This document shows positions 52,615 to 64,000 of a DNA stretch of 64,000 nucleotides, piece after piece. Source of the stretch: Prevotellamassilia timonensis. GTDB taxonomy: Bacteria; Bacteroidota; Bacteroidia; Bacteroidales; Bacteroidaceae. Numbering within the stretch: position 1 is the first letter of the stretch; each line of letters starts with the position of its first letter. The stretch is from assembly GCF_900106785.1 (NCBI RefSeq), contig NZ_LT629844.1:414030-478029 (forward strand), read 5' to 3'. The notes under the pieces are model-generated. The model was not told the origin of the DNA. It ran no database searches and saw only the letters and a list, made by a program, of their open reading frames with translations. The translations under genes and the position numbers were made by a program.

Positions 52615-54762
52615 TTATGGCCAGAAGCGAGTGAACTCCTGATTGTTCAGTCGGTCAATCATTTCCTGTATCTTCTCTTTCGCTGTTTGCTGGCACTCTT
52701 TGACAGTTCCTGTCTTTTCTTCTGTATCGTCATTCTCAGATGCGGCTTCAGCCGATGATTCTTTGATGTCTGGCGCGATATCCTTCAACCATTCCAGTCG
52801 ATTGTCGTACGATACGCCAGCTTTTGCCTTATATTCTCTTGACATTGCGAACATTTCCGCATCGCCTTCAACACGTGGCAAAATCTTCATCAACAGAATG
52901 TTGTTTACGGATGCAGCAACGGCTTCATCCAAATCCATGCCTTCATCGAGCATCACACCAACCATTATGGTCAGCTCGTTCAGCACACGATAACTGACCA
53001 CGAAGGGAGTTCCCTTCAATGCCAAGTTGATTTCTTCCAGCTTTGTCGGAAGTTTCTCCGTCAGTTCTTCTGCCACATCTGGATGTGCATCCAAAACCTC
53101 GTCAGCACTCACATATCTACGAATGAACGCATTCTGCCATTTCTTCTGCTCTGATTCAGGAAGGTACTCTAAGTTCTTGCTGCCGCCAAACATATTGCGC
53201 AGATTGCCGCCATTCATCTCAATGGTCATGGCACGGTCAATCACCTTGCGAGAGAACTGGTGTGTGGTGTCATCCATATTGACAGTTCCGATGATTACAA
53301 CATTATCCGGCAGTTCAAGACCTTCGGTTGTCAGGTCCGTGCGATTGCTCACCTTTTTATCAATATCGCTTTCGGTATCCATACCGAAGAGCTTCAGATA
53401 GATGTCCCTGTCTGTCAGATTGCTGCTGAAAGACTCTCCCGTCTGTGTATTTTTGACATGAGGCATTTCCGCCAATTCACGGAAATACTGTGCATCAATT
53501 ATCGGCTCTGTCTTGACCGTCTCCATATCCACCTCGCCTGTTTCAACATTCTTCGGATGCTTGCGGGTTTCCAATATGCTCAGTATCTCTGCGAAATACT
53601 GTTCCACTGGTGCTAAGTTCATCTCGTCAAGGCATACGAAGAATGGAACGTTCGGGAACATCTTTGCCTTCACCAAGAACTTCACGAACTTCGTGAACTG
53701 ATAGCCTGCCTTGCCCAGTCGACTGTAATATCCTAACAGCTCCGTTGAGTCGTGCCAGTTAGGTTTCACCTCTATCATGCAGTAGTTGCCTGGGGTAGTG
53801 CCAGCCTTGTCCTGTAAATACTTGGGACATGACTTAAAGGCAAACTCTCGCACGATGCGGCTCTTACCTGTGCCAGAGATGCCGGCAAGGAGAAGGAAGG
53901 GCTTTACTTGGACAACCGAAAGATAATCCTTGTATTTTCCAGAATAAGAAGCATCTATGTTTTTGCGTCGGAGACTTAACCTTGTCATTAATGATTTCAA
54001 GAATGGCAAAGGGTCTTCTATTCCTGAATATTCCGCAGGGTACTCTTTAGCCAACAATATCATTATCTGCTTCGTTGCATTAACACAATCCTCGTAATTA
54101 AAAGAGGCTTTTCCTAAATAAATGTCAGAGAACGAGTTTATATACTGTCCTAACTCCTCGGGTAGCCGTTCTGCATTTTCTGATAACGAGATAATATCCT
54201 GTATACGCTTTTCTGCTTCAAGCTTAAAATATCTACCATTACCTTGCTTGTCTTTATTGCAGCCACCACAAAAAACAAAGTCTTTTGGAAGCAAATAGAC
54301 CAGTTTGGACGCATCGGGAATATCACATTTTAGCCACATTGACTGTAACCAAAAATTGTTTGATGACAAAATTGAGACATCCAAATTAGCAGGATTTTTA
54401 ATAGCACAAGTTGAAGGCAACATAAAAAAGGAAGAAATCAATTTACTAGGACTTTCCAATTTCGTGCCAACACTAAGCTTCATAGAGGAACTACCAGTTC
54501 CACGCGGCTTGATTTCGTATTTGCCATTAATGTCATCCAAAAGAATCCCAATCTCTTTTCCATTTGCATTTTTGTATACAATTTTAAATATACCTACACA
54601 CCCATCTAAAATTGTCGGTGATGAGAGTTTCCCCTTATCATTGGAAAACATACCACCCAAAAACGATTGCCCACCACCACTGTTCGCATTGTAACTAAAA
54701 TGAAAATCAGCTTCTGCATTCGCATATGTCTGATATTCAGTAACCTCGATAAAGTATGTCAT
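52615..54762 (-). CDS. McrB-like AAA+ NTPase restriction subunit
   Basis: A 715-residue motor subunit. The N-terminal part (about 1-250) is the likely DNA-recognition region. Then come Walker A LLAGISGTGKSRIVREF (about 295), Walker B with the McrB signature FFVCLDEMNLAPVEQYFAEI (about 375) and GTVNMDDTTHQFSRKVIDRA (sensor, GTP-specificity region, about 490). It should translocate or signal using GTP or ATP and drive the DUF2357 nuclease, as R1 of LlaJI does. It overlaps the methyltransferase gene by 4 bp. Base composition changes inside the gene: the recognition part is AT-rich and the motor part is not. Confidence 0.85.
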   Translation of the reverse strand: MTYFIEVTEYQTYANAEADFHFSYNANSGGGQSFLGGMFSNDKGKLSSPTILDGCVGIFKIVYKNANGKEIGILLDDINGKYEIKPRGTGSSSMKLSVGTKLESPSKLISSFFMLPSTCAIKNPANLDVSILSSNNFWLQSMWLKCDIPDASKLVYLLPKDFVFCGGCNKDKQGNGRYFKLEAEKRIQDIISLSENAERLPEELGQYINSFSDIYLGKASFNYEDCVNATKQIMILLAKEYPAEYSGIEDPLPFLKSLMTRLSLRRKNIDASYSGKYKDYLSVVQVKPFLLLAGISGTGKSRIVREFAFKSCPKYLQDKAGTTPGNYCMIEVKPNWHDSTELLGYYSRLGKAGYQFTKFVKFLVKAKMFPNVPFFVCLDEMNLAPVEQYFAEILSILETRKHPKNVETGEVDMETVKTEPIIDAQYFRELAEMPHVKNTQTGESFSSNLTDRDIYLKLFGMDTESDIDKKVSNRTDLTTEGLELPDNVVIIGTVNMDDTTHQFSRKVIDRAMTIEMNGGNLRNMFGGSKNLEYLPESEQKKWQNAFIRRYVSADEVLDAHPDVAEELTEKLPTKLEEINLALKGTPFVVSYRVLNELTIMVGVMLDEGMDLDEAVAASVNNILLMKILPRVEGDAEMFAMSREYKAKAGVSYDNRLEWLKDIAPDIKESSAEAASENDDTEEKTGTVKECQQTAKEKIQEMIDRLNNQEFTRFWP

Positions 54763-55667
54763 AATTGACTCCTTTCTTTATTTGTTTCTTGAAATAAAAT
54801 AATACTTTTGGCAATATATTTTGCTAAAGCCGGAGGGACGGCATTGCCTATTGCCAATTCTACATCTGTTTTCACACCTGGAAATGAAAAAGAATCAGGA
54901 AAAGTTTGTAAATATCCTCGTTCTCTCGTTGTTAAAGCCCTTACTCCGTCAGATATATCTGCTTTGTCAGCAGGATGCTTTTTATAATTATTTGGAATTG
55001 GTCTATTGATACCACGAATTGTCGCAGAGGGTTCATCTATTGAAAAAACCGCTCTTCTATTATAACTTCTTGGGTGCATATAATAGAATTGGGTTTGTAA
55101 TGCGTCACCTAGATAATCCCTTACTGTCATTGGAGCATTAGACATATTTGCAACAAATGCGTCATCAAAAAAGCCATTTATAGCATTCAACTTTCCGACA
55201 AGGAAGAATCGTTTCCTTTTTTGTGGGACACCGCATAAACTTGCATCCAATACTTTGGTCGAAATTCCATACCCTGCGTTCATAAGAATATCCTTCAATT
55301 GTGGCAATGTGGGGAAACGTTCAATATTATAAACATTTTCAAACACCACCCAAGTAGGCTTTACTTGTGATACGATTTCTCCAAATTTAATAGTAAGATT
55401 TGCCCTTTTCCCCATTTCTCTTTTCCCTGCTATAGAGTAATCCTGACATGGAGGGCCACCGACTATCAAATCGGGATTAAGCTCTTTAATAGTTTGAATG
55501 TAATCAGCATTGCTTAAATCTGCTTTATATATTGGATGTTTAAAATTTGCCTTGTATATTTCAACGGCAGCATCCCAATTGTCAAAAGCCCCCACAATAT
55601 CAAATCCTGCTTCCTTGAAACCTAAGGACATACCTCCACATCCAGAAAATAAATCAACAACTCTCAT
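54759..55667 (-). CDS. DNA (cytosine-5) methyltransferase, second of the pair
   Basis: A 302-residue m5C methylase. Motif I MRVVDLFSGCGGMSLGFKEA, motif IV GGPPCQDYSIAG (catalytic Cys), motif VI FENVYNIE, motif VIII GVPQKRKRFFLVG and motif X GNAVPPALAKYIAKS are complete. The target-recognition region is very short (about residues 165-215). ATG 55667 is preferred to an upstream TTG that overlaps the previous gene. Together with its paralogue upstream it should protect host DNA from the McrB/DUF2357 nuclease. Confidence 0.92.
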   Translation of the reverse strand: MRVVDLFSGCGGMSLGFKEAGFDIVGAFDNWDAAVEIYKANFKHPIYKADLSNADYIQTIKELNPDLIVGGPPCQDYSIAGKREMGKRANLTIKFGEIVSQVKPTWVVFENVYNIERFPTLPQLKDILMNAGYGISTKVLDASLCGVPQKRKRFFLVGKLNAINGFFDDAFVANMSNAPMTVRDYLGDALQTQFYYMHPRSYNRRAVFSIDEPSATIRGINRPIPNNYKKHPADKADISDGVRALTTRERGYLQTFPDSFSFPGVKTDVELAIGNAVPPALAKYIAKSIILFQETNKERSQL

Positions 55668-55671
55668 TATT

Positions 55672-56583
55672 TTATTTTGTATTTTCAATGTATCTTAATA
55701 AAGATTCTCCAACATATTTAGCCAAATTTACAGGAACAGCATTTCCTATCATAGTATTCATGTCTGATTTTCCTCCGAAGAAATTAAATTCTTTAGGAAA
55801 AGTCTGAATATAGCTCCTTTCTTTAGGCGTTAAATTGCGTGTCGTGTTAACAGGTGCAGAGTCAAGGGGGTGACCTTTGTATCCACTTGGAATAGGTCTA
55901 TCAACACCGCGAATAGTCATAGATGGTTCATATATGCTATACACAGCACGTCTATTGTAATTAGTCGGCACACGAAAATAATGCTCAATGCCTAATGAAT
56001 TCCCCAAATAATCATATATAGACATTGGCTTATCCGAGAGGTTCTTTTCTATTTCTTCTTTTAGAAAATCGTCAACGGAATTTATCTCACCAATTACAAA
56101 CATTCGTTTCCTAATTTGCGGTACTCCACAAAGAGAAGCATCTAATGTTTTCATTGTAAGTCCATATCCGGCTTTTCTGAAATTATTTATTGCTAATTTA
56201 AACGATTTCGTATTATGGATAGCAGCGACGTTTTCCATAATAAAAAAGCGTGGTTTAATACTGCATATTATTTCTGAATAACAAACGGAAAGGATAGCTC
56301 TGCCTCTACTTTCATCTTGGTGTCCAGCCGTAGAGAAATCTTGACAAGGCGGCCCTCCGACTATTATATCAGGAGAATATTTTGAAATTTCTTTAACAGA
56401 CGATTTAACATCAGACAAATCTAATTGTATAACAGGATGTTTGAAATTAGCCTTATAGACATCTATGGCAGGCTTCCAAATGTCGAAACCTGCAAGCACA
56501 TTATACCCAGCCTTTTCCATACCCAACGTCATTCCTCCGCAACCACAGAAAAGGTCAACTATTTTATACTTCTTTTTTGCCAT
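55672..56583 (-). CDS. DNA (cytosine-5) methyltransferase, first of the pair
   Basis: A 303-residue paralogue of the next gene. Motifs are I IVDLFCGCGGMTLGMEKAGY, IV GGPPCQDFSTAGHQD, VI MENVAAIHN, VIII GVPQIRKRMFVIG and X GNAVPVNLAKYVGES. The two proteins keep NYNRRAV-S-EPS-TIRG-RPIP in the recognition region, so they probably see related half-sites. Two m5C enzymes are the rule in LlaJI-like systems. ATG 56583 is chosen over a GTG at 56601. Four bases separate its stop from the second methylase start. Confidence 0.92.
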   Translation of the reverse strand: MAKKKYKIVDLFCGCGGMTLGMEKAGYNVLAGFDIWKPAIDVYKANFKHPVIQLDLSDVKSSVKEISKYSPDIIVGGPPCQDFSTAGHQDESRGRAILSVCYSEIICSIKPRFFIMENVAAIHNTKSFKLAINNFRKAGYGLTMKTLDASLCGVPQIRKRMFVIGEINSVDDFLKEEIEKNLSDKPMSIYDYLGNSLGIEHYFRVPTNYNRRAVYSIYEPSMTIRGVDRPIPSGYKGHPLDSAPVNTTRNLTPKERSYIQTFPKEFNFFGGKSDMNTMIGNAVPVNLAKYVGESLLRYIENTK

Positions 56584-56655
56584 ATTATTTTCAGTCCTCA
56601 CTTTTAAAGTTTTCTCGCTACCGACAGAAAGTCTATTTTGTCAGCAAGAATATTC

Positions 56656-57492
56656 TTATTCATCGTTATCTTCTAAATTAGACAGATAATCACTGGCTTT
56701 AGCCTGTGTTATCACCCCATGTCCCAACTTCGACTCCAACTGTGTACGTGCAGCCTTCGCAACGCTACCACCATCCTTAGCCACTTGCTTCTGCTGATGG
56801 AATCCGTTAGGGTTGCGCTGTTTGGACAGCTCCGTGGCAGATGCCTCGGCAAGCATATTGAGGGCTATTTCCATGTTGGTCATGTTGTCGCGCAGACTTT
56901 CTTTCTTCAGACCTTTGAAACTCTTGTACTGTTTGGTTGTCATTCCGCTCCACTCGCGGGTAATGATGTCGGTAAGAGAAGCATATTGCAAGCCTTGTTG
57001 CACCCCCGTGCGTGCCCATTCATCGGTGAGTTCTTTTCTGATTTCTATAGACTTAATACGCTGGTTTATCCAAGCATCTGAATATCCCAAACGCTTGTAG
57101 TCAACGATGGCCTGGTCTATGTTCTTTTCAGGATCCTGCATCTGTTCCAAACGAGAGCTTGCCACCTGTGCCATCCAAACCTTAAAAGGTTCTGCCTTTG
57201 GTGAAGGAATCGACTGGATAATGCGGAAGAGTTGCTCAGTGTCGGCAACGTCAGTCATGCGCAATTTGCCGTCTGAGGCGCGAAGCTTCAACCCGTGACA
57301 ATTTGTCACGGTTTCATTACCTTCTTTTTTGAGTCTCTGCTTCAGCTTTCTCCAATAAGCATTGGCATCTTTGCTATCAGTCAGCACACCGCATACATCC
57401 ACAATGGAGAAATACCACTTCTCCTCTTTATCGTCCCATACGGTGCGCACCTTCTTTTCTTCAAACAGTTGAAGAGATTCCTTCTTCGTCAT
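56656..57492 (-). CDS. Bro-N domain protein, phage antirepressor-like
   Basis: A 278-residue protein. The first 110 residues are a BRO N-terminal DNA-binding domain (EKWYFSIVDVCGVLTDSKDA; YWRKLKQRLKKEG; PSPKAEPFKVWMAQVA). The C-terminal part (MTNMEIALNMLAEASATELS; VAKAARTQLESKLGHGVI) resembles that of DinD-like proteins. Its role within a restriction operon is not known; it could control expression or sense DNA damage. It lies between the XRE regulator and the methylases on the same strand. Confidence 0.75.
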   Translation of the reverse strand: MTKKESLQLFEEKKVRTVWDDKEEKWYFSIVDVCGVLTDSKDANAYWRKLKQRLKKEGNETVTNCHGLKLRASDGKLRMTDVADTEQLFRIIQSIPSPKAEPFKVWMAQVASSRLEQMQDPEKNIDQAIVDYKRLGYSDAWINQRIKSIEIRKELTDEWARTGVQQGLQYASLTDIITREWSGMTTKQYKSFKGLKKESLRDNMTNMEIALNMLAEASATELSKQRNPNGFHQQKQVAKDGGSVAKAARTQLESKLGHGVITQAKASDYLSNLEDNDE

Positions 57493-57523
57493 ATTGTTCT
57501 TTTTCTATTTCATTATCTTATTG

Positions 57524-57736
57524 TCAATCAATATTATCCTCTCTAAGAAGATCTGTAACCTCCACTTCAAGCAGTTTTGCTATTTTCATTAGGCTGCCCA
57601 AGTCAGGCTGACAGGTGTTTGTACACCATTTTGAAATGGTTGTCTTGTCCTTTCCCAGTTGTTCACCAAGCCATTTATTGGTCTTCTTCTTTTCTGCAAG
57701 GACCACTTTTAGCCTGTTCAATTCTCTATTTGCCAT
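57524..57736 (-). CDS. XRE-family controller protein
   Basis: A 70-residue helix-turn-helix protein (RLKVVLAEKKKTNKWLGEQL; GKDKTTISKWCTNTCQPDLG), of the size of restriction-modification controller proteins. The start MANRELNRL at 57736 follows a TACCTTTG -7 box by 22 bp. A longer frame would begin upstream of the promoter. As the first gene of the operon it probably times expression of the restriction genes. Confidence 0.85.
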   Translation of the reverse strand: MANRELNRLKVVLAEKKKTNKWLGEQLGKDKTTISKWCTNTCQPDLGSLMKIAKLLEVEVTDLLREDNID

Positions 57737-57758
57737 ATTCAAATATATGTTTTGCTTA

Positions 57759-57788
57759 CAAAGGTAGCTATAAAACACGACAATCGTG
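57759..57788 (-). promoter_or_regulatory. Operon promoter and controller operator
   Basis: CAAAGGTA (57759-57766) reads TACCTTTG on the minus strand. The palindrome CACGA-CAA-TCGTG (57776-57788) overlaps where the upstream promoter half should be, a good place for binding by the XRE protein. Confidence 0.55.
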
Positions 57789-57920
57789 AAGAAATTGTAT
57801 AATATTTTATGATTATTCACCAACTTAGTGAGAAAATTTCACTGTAAGGTAAGACGCTTCTGGTTTATCAAAAGAAACAATAACGATATTGAATAGAAGA
57901 GTAAGAAGAAGATAAACCGA

Positions 57921-58099
57921 TTCTCTATTTGTCTATCCTTCCCAACTTTTACCCATCATTATAAGTATCCATATTTGAAGCATAAAAATATAACTCATTG
58001 ATATTCAGCAATAATGATTTTCGAGGAGGTTAAGTAATGTCGAAAGGTAAACACATAATAAACAATAAGCAAAAGCGTGCAGCTCAATGAGTTGCACGC
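57921..58099 (+). repeat. Right copy of the defence-island direct repeat
   Basis: Homologous to 47,551-47,730 in the same orientation; the identical 36-bp core is 57942-57977. The closing hairpin has a different stem, GCGTGCA with its complement, but keeps AGCTCAA in the loop. 57,824-57,920 holds nothing recognised. Confidence 0.75.
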
Positions 58100-58146
58100 A
58101 ATAACCCCAAATTCCAGGAGGGCCGAATATAAGCACAAAAAACTTT

Positions 58147-58184
58147 GCGAGGCAAGCCACCATTTGCATGGAGACTTGCCTCGC
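58147..58184 (-). terminator. Terminator of the beta-galactosidase gene
   Basis: The stem GCGAGGCAAG pairs with CTTGCCTCGC around an 18-base loop, 22 bp after the stop. Confidence 0.75.
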
Positions 58185-58205
58185 ATCGTTTTATACATCA
58201 GTTTA

Positions 58206-62090
<3,885 letters not shown>

Positions 62091-62285
62091 TTATTTGTAT
62101 TGAAAGGTATTGTTATTTACTTGTTTGCAAAGACAAGCACGGGTGTTTGGCTTGTCTGTGTTTTTCAGTCTGCACTGCGGATGACAGTTCGTCTGTTGGT
62201 TGCAAATTTACATGATTTTATGTGGCGAGCAAAATTAGGGTCGGATAAATTAAGTAACTTTGTAACCGACAACAAGCATATAACG

Positions 62286-62373
62286 TAGCAGGTGTTCACT
62301 ATTGCTTTCATGCTATCGGAAAGCTGATGCGCCAAAGGACGTGCTTTCTGTGTGAGGATAACACCTGCTTAAA
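62286..62373. repeat. Short RepE copy upstream of mfd
   Basis: AGCAGGTGTTCACTATTG at the left and AACACCTGCTTA at the right are the ends of RepE, with GCTTTC words inside. The central part found in the other two copies is missing. 62,091-62,285 shows no gene. Confidence 0.55.
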
Positions 62374-62392
62374 AGATACTCTGTACAGTTCC

Positions 62393-64000
62393 ATGCAACT
62401 CAACGAACTATTACATACATTTGCCCGACACCCGCAAGTAGGCGCCTTGGCAAAGGTGGTGTGCGACGGCAAACCTGCCCTTACGCATTTGCAAGGCTTA
62501 CAAGCCTCGGCGGCAGCCGTGGCCTTTGCCGCGCTCAGCGAACGCAAGCAAAAGGCGGAACGCCCCTTCCTTATTATACTTAACGATGAGGAAGAGGCGG
62601 GATACTTCTATCATGACCTGACACAGATGTTGGGCGATGAGATGGCACTTTTTTATCCATCGACCTACCGCCGTGCCGTGAAATATGCCCAACGCGATGC
62701 TGCTAACGAAATATTGCGCACCGAGGTGCTCAACCGCCTTTCGGCACAGCACAACAAGGCGGGCATGCTGTTTGTGGTAACATTTCCCGCTGCCTTGTCT
62801 GAACGGGTGGCGCCGCTGAAGGACATGGCCGACAACACACTGCACCTGCAAACAGGCAGCGAATATGATCTGACGGAGCTGACAAAGCGACTGGTCGCCA
62901 TTGGCTTTGCGCGCAAGGACTATGTGTATGAGCCTGGAGAGTTTGCTGTGCGTGGCTCAATACTCGACGTGTATTCGTACGCCTCGGAGTATCCCTTCCG
63001 TATTGACTTTTTTGGCGACGAGGTGGACAGCATACGCACCTTTGAAGTGCAGACGCAGCTGTCGAAGGACAAAAAGGAAGAAGTGAGTATTGTGCCTGAC
63101 ACCGAGCAGCATGCTCGCGAGGCGCTTGTGCCATTTACCGACTATCTGCCTGACAATACTGTGTTGGTGGTGAAGGACTTGGGGTATGTGCACGATGCCA
63201 TTGAACGCATTTACAATGAGGGCTTTGCACGTCAGGCGCAGCAGGAACTGGAGGCCGCATCTGAGATGGAGGAAGCGGAACAACTGGCACGGCTCAAAAA
63301 GGAGTCGCTGCTCACCACAAGTGAGGCTTTTCTGCGCGGTGTGGCACACCTGCAGCGCATCAATATTGGCGCACAGCCCCTTGGCGAAGCGCAAACGGTG
63401 ATACGGTTCAACACCTCGCCACAACCGCTCTACCACAAGAACTTTGATTTGCTCAAACAGAACCTGAGCCAGTTCAAGGCCGACGGCTATGACATTTACA
63501 TACTGGCCGACAGTGCCAAGCAGACTGAGCGATTGCAAAGCATATTTGAGGAGATGAATACTGCAAGCCAACTGTTCAAACCGGTACTGCGCACGCTGCA
63601 TGGCGGATTTTCGGACAATGACTTGAAGGTGTGTTGCTTTACAGACCATCAAATCTTTGACCGTTTCCATAAATACAACTTGAAGAGTGACCATGCACGC
63701 GATGCCAAAATGGCGCTGTCGCTCAAGGAACTCATGCAGTTTGAACCGGGCGACTATGTGGTGCACATCGACCATGGCGTAGGACGCTTTGCCGGACTTG
63801 TGCGCATGCCTGGCAATGACGGCGAAATGCAAGAGATGATAAAACTTACATACAAAAACGACGATGCCGTGTATGTGAGCATTCATTCGTTGCACAAGGT
63901 GTCAAAGTATAAGGGCAAAGACGGTGAACCGCCACGCATCAGCAACTTGGGTACTGGTGCCTGGGACAAGCTGAAGGAGCGCACAAAGAAGAAGATTAAG
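62393..64000 (+). CDS. mfd: Transcription-repair coupling factor Mfd, N-terminal part
   Basis: The first 536 codons of Mfd, open to the window edge. The protein removes RNA polymerase stalled at DNA damage and recruits UvrA. The UvrB-like module is visible (EYDLTELTKRLVAIGFARKD; EPGEFAVRGSILDVYSYASE; YPFRIDFFGDEVDSIRTFE). Near the cut is the RNA-polymerase-interacting domain (FEPGDYVVHIDHGVGRFAGL; VSIHSLHKVSKY). The helicase motifs lie beyond the window. The start MQLNELLHTFARHPQ is the first ATG after the RepE repeat. Confidence 0.93.
   Translation, partial: MQLNELLHTFARHPQVGALAKVVCDGKPALTHLQGLQASAAAVAFAALSERKQKAERPFLIILNDEEEAGYFYHDLTQMLGDEMALFYPSTYRRAVKYAQRDAANEILRTEVLNRLSAQHNKAGMLFVVTFPAALSERVAPLKDMADNTLHLQTGSEYDLTELTKRLVAIGFARKDYVYEPGEFAVRGSILDVYSYASEYPFRIDFFGDEVDSIRTFEVQTQLSKDKKEEVSIVPDTEQHAREALVPFTDYLPDNTVLVVKDLGYVHDAIERIYNEGFARQAQQELEAASEMEEAEQLARLKKESLLTTSEAFLRGVAHLQRINIGAQPLGEAQTVIRFNTSPQPLYHKNFDLLKQNLSQFKADGYDIYILADSAKQTERLQSIFEEMNTASQLFKPVLRTLHGGFSDNDLKVCCFTDHQIFDRFHKYNLKSDHARDAKMALSLKELMQFEPGDYVVHIDHGVGRFAGLVRMPGNDGEMQEMIKLTYKNDDAVYVSIHSLHKVSKYKGKDGEPPRISNLGTGAWDKLKERTKKKIK

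Noticed and set aside
62957-63895. A 312-codon minus-strand frame near the right edge
   Set aside because: The plus strand here is mfd, which continues to the window edge.

Overview
The window is chromosomal DNA from a member of the Bacteroidales, most like Prevotellaceae or a close relative. Supporting signs are Bacteroidota promoters (TTTG about 19-21 bp upstream of TAnnTTTG, visible ahead of vapE, the VTC operon, nusB, coaX, ppiD, higA and others), a fused MurF-alanine racemase, a nusB/yajC/ybbR/coaE/DUF5606 cluster, type IX secretion tails, and mid-range GC with large repeat-filled gaps. The exact genus cannot be fixed from the sequence. No rRNA, tRNA or CRISPR array was recognised.

Layout. 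1-1,630: a complete two-gene IS of the ISL3/ISAon1 type, inserted at the start of a His-Xaa-Ser repeat peptide gene (1,628-1,876). 1,936-4,207: a vapE (DUF3874) element bounded by direct repeats, with an iteron-like control region. 4,299-8,161: ftsK and an M64 peptidase. 8,267-8,787: a palindromic repeat interrupted by a 326-bp MITE. 8,790-11,392: a BadF-type sugar kinase, repeats and an M23/LysM peptidase. 11,967-16,020: a five-gene operon for a VTC polyphosphate polymerase-like protein, a DUF4956 membrane protein, a DUF2490 barrel, a small type-IX-tailed protein and a Cthe_2159-type carbohydrate-binding protein. 16,601-21,100: a cupin, an HxlR regulator and a Dna2-like nuclease-helicase. 21,327-25,206: DUF5606, coaE, ybbR, yajC, nusB. 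25,349-26,440: an inverted relic of the vapE element without vapE. 26,745-38,615: a cold-shock/TPR protein, ppiD-like, lptC, an outer-membrane barrel, coaX, murF-alr and a methyltransferase. 38,950-42,238: an ATP-grasp-like protein, groEL, groES. 42,420-44,736: another iteron locus and an AT-rich island (HigA, an L,D-transpeptidase fragment, an archaemetzincin-like lipoprotein). 44,797-45,812: a nitroreductase and a thioredoxin. 46,331-58,099: a defence island. 58,206-62,090: a GH2 beta-galactosidase. 62,393 to the end: the first 536 codons of mfd.

Two systems stand out. The first is the vapE/iteron family. Four loci (2.2, 10.0, 25.7 and 42.5 kb) carry pairs of complementary 10-bp boxes separated by exactly 37 bp. 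Six such modules occur. The box sequence differs between loci, but the spacing and the place of an internal ATCAA are kept. Only one locus has a vapE gene. The second is the defence island. An XRE regulator, a Bro-N protein, two tandem m5C methyltransferases, an McrB-like AAA+ protein and a DUF2357/PD-(D/E)XK nuclease form a LlaJI/BsuMI-like restriction-modification system, with a SIR2 NADase gene directly behind them in the same operon. Homologous direct repeats of about 170 bp flank the block.

Intergenic DNA is crowded with repeat families. In the entries below, RepA is the roughly 88-bp repeat around the vapE elements. RepB is the GC-rich repeat with core GGGGGCGACGCGT, often in inverted pairs and continuing into RepC (TTGCTGTCCGGTAAAAC). 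RepD is a 300-bp palindrome. RepE is a 190-bp palindromic repeat. Comparisons were made by eye; percentages and family assignments are judgements from motifs, not search results.
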